Source of the DNA: Lateolabrax maculatus
Lineage: Eukaryota; Chordata; Actinopteri; Acropomatiformes; Lateolabracidae
NCBI GenBank assembly: GCA_031216445.1
Contig: CM062219.1
Location: forward strand, 12,927,001 to 12,991,000
Length of the DNA: 64,000 nt
Reading direction: 5' to 3'
Shown here: piece by piece, positions 23,742 to 36,590 of the stretch
Layout: the number at the start of each line of letters is the position of its first letter
How positions within the stretch are numbered: position 1 is the stretch's first letter
Program-made: the position numbers and the translations under genes
Notes under the pieces: generated by a model
Databases searched by the model: none
Seen by the model: only the letters and a program-made list of their open reading frames with translations
Told to the model about the DNA's origin: nothing

Positions 23742-26700
23742 ACTTTATCTTCTTCCCCTCTGGAAACACACGCAGGACCGCTGCCCTCCATGGCTCTGCC
23801 GCAAGGACACGACTCCTAATAACCCAATGTCACACTGATAGTTAACACCTACACATAAACACAAGCTAACACAGGAAATATGTTCAAAACAGGGAAACAA
23901 AAGCAAACATAAGTGCTTTCCATCAACCATCCATCCATCCATCCAAGTAATTCAGTTAAGAGATTCATATGAACATGAATCAACACTAAAAATGTTCAAA
24001 ATAGATTTTTTTTTTTTTAAACACAGTCTCACATCTAGGTGAAAAATGGGCACTTTGGGAATAACTGCTACATCACATATTATCACTGTTTATCCATCAA
24101 TGTCTCCAGAAAACAACCATGGGCAATATAGATCATGCAGTGTGAAGTATACAAGAGCGTAATTTCCATCTTTTTTCCTAAATCTGACTTTTGTCACCTT
24201 ACTTTTGTAGCTTTGGGTTGATTTTCTTACTTAAACCTCACTGAAAATTGTCCTCAGACTTTCCAGCCACCATAGGTCAGATGAGAGAAGAGAGGTGTTG
24301 ATAAAAATGTTGATATGCTCATTAGTGTCATTCACTTATTACATTGAAAAAGCAAGTGAGTAAGTGAGTAAGAGAAGACATGAGAGAGCTGACATGTACC
24401 CATGCATACTGTGGGATGTTTTTGGTTAGAGATTGGGGCATTTTTTAATACACATAGCAGCTGCACCTCTCTGAAAAATGTAAAACATGCAGTTTGAGCT
24501 TTTCCTCTTCTTTGAAAACCGTGATGAGGCTACAAAGACAGCGGGACAAGTATAGTGTGTTAAAAGGTTAGAAACTGGAGAAGGGGGTTCAAAGTTGGAC
24601 TTTTTCCCCACAGTGTGTTGTGTGTTGCCTATACGGGAGGGAACGGAACAAGTCTGGCCCCCTAAATAAATCTCCCCAAAAATCCACAGAGGATTTTTAT
24701 AATAAAATCTGTCTTGTGCTAAATTGTGAACACAACTTGAGACAGAAAAAGTGCAAAAAAAAAGGAACGGGGGCTGACAGGAAGTTAGTGAGAGAAAAAC
24801 AGAGAGAGGAGAGATGAAATGCGATAGGAGCCTCTCAGAAGCATTAACTACTTAGAGAGGGACGGTGAGGGAGGCAGAGAGTCTTTCTTCTCTGGCGCCT
24901 CGAGGGAGGAATGATATATTCAATTTGGGTTAAAAGAACGCGTTTAGCAAGGAAACACTGCGTCGGGCCTGGAGTGCATGCAAGACACGGATTGGAGGAT
25001 TAATGCCTTTTCTGTGTTTCTCTGCCGGATGGTAATTGAGAGATTCGGGAGTGGAGCTTTTACTCAGCCAGATCAAGGCTACAAGCTGTCACTGAGAACT
25101 ACAAACATGGCCACGAGGGCAGCCGACTGCCACTCAAAACTGAACCTCCCTGGCTTCATCGGGTTCTCTATTTCTTCATCTTCCCCCCTGATTCCTTACC
25201 AACCCCGCTCGCTTCTTTCTCCCCTATACCTTTTCAATCACATTTCTCTCTTTCTCAGACCTCCTTCTCCCACATCTCAAACTTTTTCTACTAATCATTT
25301 CATTGCTCTCCTCTGCCTCGACACCGCTTTCATCTCTCCCCTATTTCTCTCTGGGGTGATGGCTGATATTGAGGTGCCAGTTACACGGCCTGCTAGGGTA
25401 ACATTAGTCTGCTTATGTAACAAGACACTACAAGCAGGGGAGATCATGGCACCGCGGGTTGTAGAGCTGCTCATATGTATGCATGGGTGTACGCCCACGG
25501 GTGTCACTTAACTACAGTACATTATGAGAGAGCAGTAGAGCATATAAGCACTTTTAAAGCTTCAATTCCTACAGAAAATCAGAAAGCTAATATTGGTTTT
25601 GCTTGACTGTGCCAAGCAATTCGACTCAAAGAATTCAAGGCTCTTACTCTGTGAATAGCTGTAACCTGTTAGATTCTGTGTGACCAAACAGAGAGCTGAA
25701 GTGAAACCAAGACTCCCAGGTTCTGTTCCACAAGTCGGAAAACCTCGTTCAAAATCAAAATCCTAGTCAGGATTGGCAAATTAAAAACCAAAGATGTGAC
25801 ACTGTTATGTACTTAATATTTCTGTATTGGACAGCATTCAAGCAAGATGTCTACAGCAGACAGCAGAGATCACAGATAAAAGGTTGGAATGAGGAAAATA
25901 AAAGAGCGTGGGTGGATACAGATACGGGAGAAACAGTTACAATAATGTGCTATGGCCACTGCTGCGCTGGTTACATTTCATTTGTTGTGTGAGATTTTTA
26001 AAGTGATGTAGCGGACACTCAATACGTACATTTATGTACGAATATCGATTGTAAACGGCAGGAAGATCTTTTTAAGAAAGACCGATGAAAGAAATGACAA
26101 TTGAGTTACAGAAGTAACTGGAAGAAAAGCTAGACCAGAAGTGGTATCAGGACTTCAGCTTTCTCTCTAGATCATGAGTTGTCAAGCCACTACAAACCAG
26201 GACCCTGAATTAAAGTCTGCTACCGACCAAGAGAGGTAAAGTACCAGTTCTGCTGTCTGACAAACTTTCCTCTGTATCCCATCTCTCTTTTTGCGCGGTG
26301 AGGGTTTCTGAATCTTTTGGTACCAGCAGTTAGACCCTTTTGATGGACGAGCACGAAATATAACTAAAAACTGTACTGGGCTAAATAATACATACATCAG
26401 GAGTGTATGAAACATGATGAAAGCACAGCAAGTCCTAGTACTCAGACAAAGGCAGATTTCCCCATGGGCGTCCTGAAACTCTGTGGAAACGACCTCCTTT
26501 GGTGCATGTGTGTATGGGTGTGTGTGTGTGTGTGTGTGTTTGTACAAATTGACTGGGAGGGCAGAGCAGGTGGGGGGTGGGGCTGCTGCTGGTGGAAATG
26601 GTGCACAGCAGCAGCACTGCACAGTCTCTCGACCGCCAGACAGATGTGCAAAGAGCTGCAGTACCACATGCTTATTACATACCAAGGACACGGCAGGAGA

Positions 26701-27933
26701 GCCACACGCAGACGCACACTCGCAGGCACACACGCACACGCCTGCGCAAGCATGACCTCATATAGAGCCGAATGCACCACAAGGACACATGAATGCCATC
26801 CATCACCACTGACGTGTATTTACGTGCAACTATGCCCACGCGCTCGGGCCAGATGTGCGCGTTTTGTACCTGGAAGACTTCCTCATCGACACACAGACAT
26901 ACAGAAACATTAAACTCCATACGACCCAGAAAAAACAAGACAGACGTACAGGCTTTGTGGAAGAACAAAGGAGTCATTTTTGTCATCATCCCTGTGAGAC
27001 GTGTGTGTGTGTGACAATGAATCAGACCTGTCTCACCACTCCATGTGTGTGATATGTGATACTGTGAATGTACAGTACAGCAGTGCAGTGGAGCTGAACT
27101 GAAAACGGTGCATCTTTAACTAAAGCCCTGACGTCCTGCTGCCCTTGAATCCAAAGATGTTTTGTATGAAAACCTTTGATGTAGCTTTAACGCCCAAAAA
27201 TGCAGGACAGCTACAAAATGCTGGCCGTGAGTCAGATTCAGACTAAAATGCAGAGAGTAACATTCTTGAATGCAAGATTTATTGCAGGGCTGTTGTATTA
27301 GACCGCATTAGTTTTAACAAGGTGTACCTAATGAACTGGAAATTAAGTGTATTTGGTACTTGAGCTCAGAAACAAACTTCTGTGCAGATAATTCCCCACT
27401 CATACAAACACACCAACACACACAGGCGGTTTGCGTTTATTTCTGGCTGAATCAGGCTGAGATCCCGTTCATAATACGTCCCAGACTCACTCTGGAGGTG
27501 GTCTGGCAGATCTGATCGTAATTCCAACGCAATGGGCGCTGTGTGAAATTACACCTTGCACTATCGTGGGGTTTCTCCTTTTGCAGACACACATCACATT
27601 TTAATACTAATGCTTCAATATTTCAATATGCTTTTTGAGCTATTTGGAGTGTTTTAATCTCACCTGAACAGACGTCTCTGTCATTTCCTGAGAGCAGGTA
27701 AACACTTGATTTATAACTGAAACTTTTGATCACCACCGAGCCATCTGTTCTCATGTACATCAGAAAGCACAGCCTTAGAAAATGACAGAACTAGGGTAAC
27801 AGTCATCAGAAGACAAAGAGTTATACAGACTGGTAGAGTGAGCTGAGGGTAAGGAGGGAGAGAAAATGTAACTGCTTAAGTATTAATCCAGACATCTTCC
27901 AGTACAAGTTTTCTGACAGTCCTGCCTGTCTGC

Positions 27934-28010
27934 TGTGTGTGTGTGTGTGTGTGTGTGAGTGTGCGCAGATGAGAGCGAATGTTGATGATGATGATGATGA
28001 TGATGACGAT
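27934..28010. repeat. compound (GT)n and (GAT)n microsatellites
   Basis: A GT tract at 27934-27957 is followed after about 25 bp by eight to nine GAT units at 27982-28010. Confidence 0.88.
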
Positions 28011-28514
28011 GGGAAAGTCATTATGCAACCGAAGCACAGCATCACATCACTATGATTAGACCAGCCAGCTGTTAATTAAAGAGAAGCTGGACTCAGCTCA
28101 GTCTCATGTTGTTTTCAGCGGCACTGGAGCGAGAGGACGGAGGGGAAAATTGCTGGTTTACATATGAGGAACGGATGGACGGACAGATGCACAAAAGGCT
28201 GGATGTTGATGTATACAGTTTAGGAATACAAACAAGGTTAATTGGTGGTGGTGATGGGGGGGTCGACCAAAATGTATAGCATAGGGAAACTCACCCGACT
28301 TCTTTGCAAAATATGGGGTCGAAAAGGCTCGGTTATGGAGGGATTTAACCATCTACCTAAAACTGATTTTTATAGAGCTTTTTTGGCTGTTTAAATTCGA
28401 ACTAAAAGTTAATGAACCCTGAACTCTTCAATCAGTAACATGCAAAGATTAACAAGAGATAACTTAAGTTCATTGTTATTCAACTGTACTTCCTCTTCCA
28501 AATGTCAATATAAA

Positions 28515-28600
28515 TCAATCAATCTTTATTTGTGCAGCACCTTTCATACAGGTTACTGCAATTCAAAGTGCTTTACACAGGACGATACTCGGGGCATTAA
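28515..28600 (+). repeat. dispersed fish repeat (CAATCTTTATTTGTGCAGCA type)
   Basis: CAATCAATCTTTATTTGTGC followed by AGCACCTTTCATACAGG and TTCAAAGTGCTTTACAC is a sequence met very often in fish non-coding DNA, thought to derive from retroelement 3' ends. No second copy is present here and the family cannot be fixed without a repeat library. Confidence 0.55.
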
Positions 28601-29621
28601 GCTATGATGAGATCCGAAAACACACAGGCACACATTGAAGTTTTAAGTATACATGCACACAGAGGCAAACGTATGACAGTCACACATCAACACGGGCTGA
28701 TGCACAAAGATAAACAAACAAGACAGACGAACACACGGGGGAACAGTGCGGAGTGGAGGACAGAGGAGGACACAACACCATTAACATATTTTTAGCTTCT
28801 CCTCTGCATAAGTAAAAAAAATATATATTTCTGGGTCTCTGATTTTCAAATCTAACTAGCAAATATTAACTGTACCACTACACAGCAAGGGTACATTTAG
28901 TTTCAGCTTACTGCTTTTAGTCGTTTGTTTGTGCTTTTGTTGTACATTTTGGCCTAGCTGTAGAAACCCTCTCTCACAGCTCAATCAGAGATGGATGGAC
29001 GCCATCAAACAGGCACAACAAGTCTAAAACAGAGCATGTGCATTTTAAACTTAAAAAGATAAACAAGCTTGCAGCCATGTTGTTTTTTTAATTGAAGTTT
29101 GTCTAATTGTTTTGCAGCTGTCTGCTTCAGTAAAGTAAAAAAGGCCCATCGAGAAACCACAGAGCAGAGTACAGAGAGGTTAGTCAATCAAAATAATAGT
29201 AAGTAAAAAGTAGTTGGCTTGAAACAGAGCTGTGACCTCAAGAACAAAAGTCAAATTAAAGCGTGAGTCTCCCAAAAGGTTCTCAGCTGTACTCTGCAGA
29301 ACCACAAATACAAATATTCCCCTGTGGGCTTTGTGCACTCCACTAATCTGCCTGCCAGAGCGTCTGATGGAGAGAGGAAGGAGACGAGAGGGGAAGAAGG
29401 TAGATAACGAGTGTGAGTGTGCGCATGAATGTCTACATCTTGTTTCTACATATATGCGAAACCTTACCTCTGTGTGTATGACTGTATGTTTGCTGAGATT
29501 ATTTATGTGCATGTATTTGTTTCCGCGGATCTTTCCTCTGGATTAAACAGACATATTGTCAGCTTGTTGTTCTGTTCAAATGAGTGTTCACATCAGCATG
29601 CTGCTGGAAAACACACTGTCA

Positions 29622-29668
29622 GCACGCGCGCGCACACACACACGCACACACACACACACACACACACA
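29622..29668. repeat. (CA)n microsatellite with CG-rich left end
   Basis: GCGCGCGC followed by a CA tract, potentially Z-DNA-prone alternating purine-pyrimidine sequence. Confidence 0.88.
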
Positions 29669-30201
29669 GATGATGCTCACAGGGTGGTAAGCAGAGCAGC
29701 AGAGTGTCTCTAGACAATGCAGTGCTGAATGCATGAGGTTATGAATCACATTACATACTCTATCAAGGAACATGCAAACACACAAAAATGTAATAATCGT
29801 AAGTGGAAAATCCATTGAAACGGAAAAAACTACAATACATTTCTCTATTGTTGTATATCAGAAGTTAAGAGTTCTGGGGCCAGTGGATCCAAGACGGTAA
29901 CCAAATAATACATAGTGCTATAGCACGTTTGAATATTACATTCTACTTTTTATTGGACATTTAATTCCTGTGTGTCCTTCTAATGATTTTTTTAATCAGA
30001 AAAGACACATGAACACAGTACAAAAAAGAGGATTTGGCCTTAGAGTATTCATCAGATATATCAGTAAATATCAGTCATAAACAACAGCTTCCATCTATAG
30101 CTGCATGCTGTTAAACTCTGCTGAAGTAAATAAGATAAACCCTCACCAGACAAACACAATGACTCATAAGATGTACAGTGTCTGAGTAATATTACTCCCC
30201 C

Positions 30202-30205
30202 AAAC

Positions 30206-30241
<36 letters not shown>
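30202..30241. repeat. (CA)n microsatellite
   Basis: About 19 CA units with one CG interruption. Confidence 0.9.
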
Positions 30242-30242
<1 letters not shown>

Positions 30243-31570
30243 TACAGACCAACAAGAACCACAACTACAGCCGCAGAAACAGAATGGATTTGACACTGTC
30301 TGCTTTCTGGGTGTTGAATGTTTAAGTGGAGTTTCATGAAGCTTTTGTCAACTTTCTGTTTTTGTCTGGGTTTGGTTTAAGGTTCAAAAGTAGAATTAAG
30401 TCTTTATTTTCCCTGTTATTACATACTGTCTAAAAATCATCAAATGGCCAACTTAATGGACAATGTGGTGGGGGGTTGGAGGGGAGGGCTGAACACACAC
30501 ACACACACACGTACACACACCTTAATCACACAAAGTCACTAAATCAAACTGGCTGTGGTGGCCTGAGACAGACTCTATGTCTCTGCTGTACATGAATATT
30601 TCAAGATGGGAAAGCCAAAAAAAAATGAAGGCTTCTGTGTTAAAGTTGCAGGTAAATATTCATCCAGAAATCAGGCTTGTAAACCCCAAACCACATACAC
30701 TCCTTAATTCTGAGTCCTCAGAATGTCACTTGATTGTGTGCTCCTCTTACCCCCATCTGCACCAACAGAAGCAACCATCATGTAACACAACAGGAGACCT
30801 GTCCCACTGACAATAAGCAGAAACAGATAGCGCCGAGCTACTGTGGGATATCAGTGGGATACAAAGGGCAGGGCCCCTAAACACAAGTCAGTGTGTGACA
30901 GGAGGTGTCTGACCCCTCTGGGAGGTCAGAAGACGAGGTGTGTGTGTGTTTGTGTGTGTGTGTCTGAGTGTGTGTCATTATTGTCAGAAAGACTGTGTAA
31001 GGATACACGCGGGGAAGCACCAGTTCAACTGGTTGCTTGGAAACAATTAACCCGAATTAGTGAGAGGAGTGTAAGGACATGCAGTACTTATAGTCGTGGT
31101 TGCGTGAGTAACACGTCTGTCTGCAAATGCTACAAAGAGCAGCTAAACACAACAGTTTCCACTACACCACTACTACACAGCAGGAAAAAAAAAAAGAAAG
31201 GTTAAAAGTATAACAAATCATCATCAGCCATGATAGCTTCCATTAGACCAGTTCCCTGAACGGGCATTTGTTTGGTTTCTAGGAACAGTTTATTTAAGAA
31301 ACAATGTTAATGTTGTTGTTAGGTTATAAATTGCTATTAAAGTCATGGAAATCTGAATGAGTAGTAAGTAAATATGCATTGTGGACACTGGCGCAGAGTT
31401 ATATCAACAACTTGTTTCCCAGTGTATTCTGACACACAACACACATAGTAAAGTTAACGCTGTATACACTTGCTACTGACATTTGACAGAAAGTAAAGAA
31501 GACAGCTTTTGTGTTGTGCTTTAACATATAAAACCTCTTTCTATATAGAAAACCATGCCTATACATTATC

Positions 31571-31930
31571 CAGTGGTTGGAGAAATATTCAGATCCTACA
31601 GAAACAACAACAATAGCAAAATTTTAAAATGCTCCATTACAAGTAAAGGTCATTTAAATCTTGCATTGGTATAAGTACAGAGGCATTAGCTAAATATACT
31701 TAAAATAATTATTATTGATAAAAGTGTTAAACGGCTCCTTCACAGCGTTAGAATATTATATATATTATATTATTGGATTACAGTATTATTAGTGATGCAT
31801 TAAACTGTATGCAGCTATTTAACATTGTAGCAAGTTGAGGTGGAGCTTATTTAAACTACTTATACACTGTTAAATATGGGTGGTTTAATCTATAGTAGTA
31901 ATAGCTGTCAGATGAATTTAGTGGAGTAAA
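31571..31930 (+). mobile_element. CAGTGGTGG-type non-autonomous DNA transposon, copy 2 (truncated)
   Basis: It starts CAGTGGTTGGAGAAATATTC, matching the minus-strand start of the copy at 20160-20723. Shared segments include CATTACAAGTAAAGG and a stretch with GAGGTGGAGCTTATTTAAACTACTTATACACTG that mirrors the other copy. It ends near GTGGAGTAAAC, where the family continues but this copy stops, so the far end is missing. Confidence 0.7.
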
Positions 31931-34816
31931 CTGTCAGTGCACTCAGCAAAGCCTTTCAATGATCCCACACCCTCTTCAACCGCGCTGGCCAAAGTAAGTA
32001 ACCCTTTAGCACCGAGTCGTGAGCCCTTGGCAATGAGCCTGAGGCAATACTGAGTCAACCAGTGGTCAAGGACGGACGGACAGACAGACAGAGGGAGAGA
32101 AGGGGTGGCGGGGGGGGAGGTGGGGACCATTATCCATTGAGAAGTGAGACAAAGGACCGCGGGGCCTCGCCACACTCGAGTGACAACAAATAATAGCTCC
32201 CAAAAAATGGGGCAAGACCCTCGAGTGACCCACTTTCCCCCCCCAGTGATACTCCCAAACGCACACCAGAACAATCGGCAAGTCACCCATAGCCGTGTGA
32301 GGCCGTAGGTGTGTGCGTGCATGGGGAAGGGAGAGAGGAGAGAAAGATGTGTATGTGTTGTCGGCAGAGATAGGGAGGGGCGTGGGAAAGCAGCGTGTGC
32401 TCCAGTTCATCTTCACCTCTGCTGGATCTCTGTCGGCTTTGCCCTCTCTCCCCATTTCTATCTCTCTGATCAATGCAAGGCCAGTGCAACGATCGACGTT
32501 CAAGTAGAAAGCCAGTAGTCAAACCAGTAGTCACGAAGAGTAAACAATTACCATTTTCACACAGTCCTTTCGGCCAAATCCAGTCTGGTTGTTTTGTTTT
32601 TTTTTTTTGCCTCCTCAGCAACATTTTCCATTTATTTATGCACCCTGGGAGCAGCCTGAGCACGGTAGAGAGTATATTACCCATGAGAAAAAAGATGGTG
32701 TGGAGAAGTAATGAACAGGTAAGGCAGGGTGCGAGTGCCTTCACTGGGTGATTCGGTCTCTAATTAAAGTCATCAATAACACAGCACACAGGTCTTGCAG
32801 CGATATCAGCGGGGCTGACAAGCTATCTGCAGCCCACAAATTCTCTTTTCTCACACGCCCTCTCTTAGGTCTGTTAAATGTATATCTCTGTCAACTCTTT
32901 GATAACCTTTTTGCCATCTGAGGCTGACTGTTATCAGCTGCATTTGGCCCATTATGCACTTCAGAAAGCTGATGATAAATTTAGCATGGAGAGGCCTTAT
33001 TATCCTTATTATTCTCAGATAAAATATATATATTTTAAGGTATCTTCCATGTACTTATTTTATTTATATGCTGAGTTTCTTGTTAATTTTGATAACTGCT
33101 TCTGTTGTCTAGTACTTTTCCATTCGACATTATTTTGTGGTCTGAGATGATGACAATTAACTTAACAAAACAGCGTTTTAAGTCAGGATTTGACTGTTGA
33201 CTGTTAAGTGGAATATGAAAAGGTCCACCATTGCACTCCAACAGATGTGACTGAGATCTAAATGAGTACCTGTTTTAGCCAGATTGTTTCTTTAACAACC
33301 ATATGTGACCCAGGCTTGTTTCATTTGTCACCGAATGGCACATGTCTTACATATGCTTTAGCAGGCTTTGCCTCTAGAGCAAAATGAACTCTGCTTATGT
33401 TGTGTCCCAGTCTGAAAATACTTCACAGCACTTGTCCTTGTGGCGGTCGCTCTTATGACTGCAAGCCTTTTATGGCCCTTTCTTCATTACTCATCCAATG
33501 AGTTTATTTAAAAATCTGTTTTGCCCTCTTTTCCTCTGGCAGTTGATGTTCCACGCCTTAAAAATGACCCTACCAGATTGAAAATAGACTCATTCTCATT
33601 CAAGCGAACACGGATGAAGACATGCATGTGCGCACACACACCCACACACTCATATGTGATGTCCCACCCCTGTTGTCCCCTCTGTCAGACGTTCCGCCTG
33701 AGATCCATGAATCAGCGTCGCGCAGACAAAATGAGTGACTGTGACATCAGTGTCAAAATATAGCAGCGCTGCCTCGATCTGACTTTAAAGCTTTAGAAGA
33801 AGCATTACTGCTCATCCAGCCTTGACCGCAAATAGTAATATACAACATAAAAAACGGTAGTGTCAGATGGTAGTGTTGTTGGATTACTTCAAAAGACAAA
33901 GGTATTACCTCCATGAAAGTCATTAAATCGATCAAATGATGTCTTACTCCACGAATCCTGCTTTTCACTTTAAAACACTGACATTTTAACTTTGTGGTTC
34001 ACAGATAGAACAGAGTAAAGTCCCCACAAGATTCTGAAAAAATATGATAAAACTGAATAAATGCATTAGCAAAGTTGGCATTTGCAAAGGGGGAACTCTG
34101 GTATTTTTCAAACTGGGTTTTATTCTAACAGTTGTGGCCATATGGCTCATGCTAAATAAGCACTCGCCACCTCAGTTATAAGGATGAAGGGCACACGAAT
34201 CCAGCAAAAAAAAATATCGATTAGAGCCTCCTAAAGTAAAGCTTTCCAAATAAAGCTGAAACTTACATAAATCATTTCAAATGAAGAGGCCCCCTGGATT
34301 AACACACGACTAACCGAGGCAGCTGTTTGGTTAGTCAACAAGAAAACTACTTCTTCATAAAATAGCTGAATCTTCCTTTAATATTGGTTGACACTGTGTG
34401 AAAGGTTTCAGGAGTTAATGGAGACCAAAACAGAGCTAAAATCCAATCCTGCCAAGCTTCCACTTTAAAGGGAGTTAAAAATAAGTCGACAGAGTGAGAC
34501 GGCACTTTTTGTTTTGCGGAGGGAAAAGGAGATAATGGCTTTTTACTGGGAGATAGCTCTTTTTCTCAAGAGGTCTGGCCTTGAGACTAAAACGGCAACA
34601 GAAAATGGTCCACCGTCAATACCAATCTATCCACCTGAATAGGATAACACCATTTAACCTGGATATAGCCACTGCATTCAATTGAACCTATGATGCTCTA
34701 AAATATACCGGCTAAATCTGATGGATTGACACGTTTCAATAGTAACATTCTGAGTGCTACTGTAAGCGTTTTGTCCTTCAGACCCTCTGAAATACCTTTA
34801 AAGTGTCTTTTCAAGT

Positions 34817-34845
<29 letters not shown>
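34817..34845. repeat. (CA)n microsatellite
   Basis: About 14 perfect CA units. Confidence 0.9.
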
Positions 34846-34847
<2 letters not shown>

Positions 34848-36533
34848 GACTGATTTACAGTATCTACGCATTAAGTCTCATAAATATTACTGTCTTAACA
34901 AGTAATAGTATTTTCAGTTGTTTTTATCCCAAAGACTTAGACTAAGACAGCACAAGAGAAAAACAGAAGTAACTTCATTAAAAGTAAAAAAGCTTTGCAG
35001 ATTCATCACAGAATCAGCTGAAGTCTTGTTTAAATCTTTCTCCCCGGCTGGACAGGGATGACATAAGCCAGCTAGTCTCTGATCGCCAACACAGCACATG
35101 AAAAATGAAACGCTACATTGCCAGCTAATTCACTTACATAAGAGCCTCAACTGAGACATGAATTTAAAAGTACAGTGACAGAGAGAAATACGAGGAATAA
35201 ACACAGACAAGCATCTAGGCAGGAGACAGAGAAGACAAGACAAAAACGACTATTACAGGCCTGTGCATTTTAAATGGTCCTTTGTGTTTCAGCCAAAAAA
35301 AAAAAAGTACAGTACATTAAAATGACATAACACCTAAACTACACTGCAATTATTCTAATATATACTCTAAGCTTCAGGGCCATTTTTCAGATCACAGTGG
35401 ATTTCTCAGACGCCCTGTGAAGATTTCTTCTCCCACAAATCATCCTGCAGCTTTTAACCCACACAGACAAACTCACAGGCGGCGGAAATTTAGTGACAAT
35501 GATCAGCACTCTGCTGACAGAGAAGGGATGTAATTCTCCTGCAGTATTTCTGGAAACATGCCACTTTAGTTTTAATCTTCAGTCGAGACACAACCAGGCT
35601 GTTTTGCACTCTTCACATGCAACACAATTGTTTGTCTAGTTTGTTGCGAATATGTAAATGTGTCTGGGTCAGTGTGTGTGCACATGCACGCATGCATGAG
35701 ATCCGTCAGAGTTTCGGGCCGTCATGCAGACAAAGGCACATGTCGCTAATGAGCTAATGTCAGCCTATGTACGGTTGGTGAAGTTTGTTGCAAATAAACT
35801 TGGACCGCACAAAAAGTCCAGCGGTCAGATTACCTGCCATTACATCAGCAAAAAATTAGTTTGCATTCAATCTGAATGCAACTTACAGACAGAGTGAAAT
35901 AAAAAAATACCATTTCCAACTGTCCGTGTCTTAATCATTGGTCCTTTTTTTATATGTTAAATATAACAAGTTTTCTCTTCTTGTAAAACACTGGAATATT
36001 TTAATGGCTCATCTTGAACTCGGGCGTGTATACATACTGTAAATGCATCCAATCAAACATGATTTGGGACGACGAGCTAACCCCACCATCGTATAAAACC
36101 GCTTTTGATCGTAGCAGAGAACTATATCACAATCGGAGGTGTGTGTTTGGACGTGATGTGGCTACTCGTTTACATTCCCAAAGAACGACTTTGAGGTTTC
36201 ATTTATTTATTAATCAGTTGTGCATTTGGGCATCTTGGAAAGACAAGAGAGGGCCGTTTGAGACCTCTGTGTGCCTTGGACTTTACGTATAGTACGTAAC
36301 AATGTTGACAGTGAAGTTCTAAGTGATACTGTATACAATCATCAGTCACAGAGCTCCTGTTTTCACAGAGTGGGTGAGACAGGAGGGACACCTTTGTGGA
36401 TTCAGCAGTGTCTCCAGCACAGCTGCATGCTGCTCTTGGACAGTCGCACACACACAACACACTCATACAGACGGACACACATTGGCACACACACATAAAC
36501 GTTCTGATCCAAAATCTCACTTCAGCTCTCACC

Positions 36534-36535
<2 letters not shown>

Positions 36536-36588
<53 letters not shown>
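36536..36588. repeat. (CA)n microsatellite
   Basis: About 26 perfect CA units. Confidence 0.92.

Positions 36589-36590
<2 letters not shown>

Noticed and set aside
23922..23946. CCAT repeat as the tail of a LINE insertion
   Set aside because: The ATGGATGG tail often follows fish LINE 3' ends, but no LINE sequence is found beside it, so it is only a short tandem repeat.
24978..25511. 177-codon plus-strand open frame in bcr intron 1
   Set aside because: No recognisable domain; the second half is Ser/Pro/Leu-rich from a pyrimidine tract. No splice or promoter support.
26182..26913. 185- and 168-codon open frames on both strands
   Set aside because: Overlapping antisense frames sustained by TG/CA repeats; Cys/Val or Thr/His runs are the mark of microsatellites.
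32066..32744. Cluster of minus-strand open frames of 134-153 codons
   Set aside because: Overlapping in several frames, low complexity, no homology recognised.
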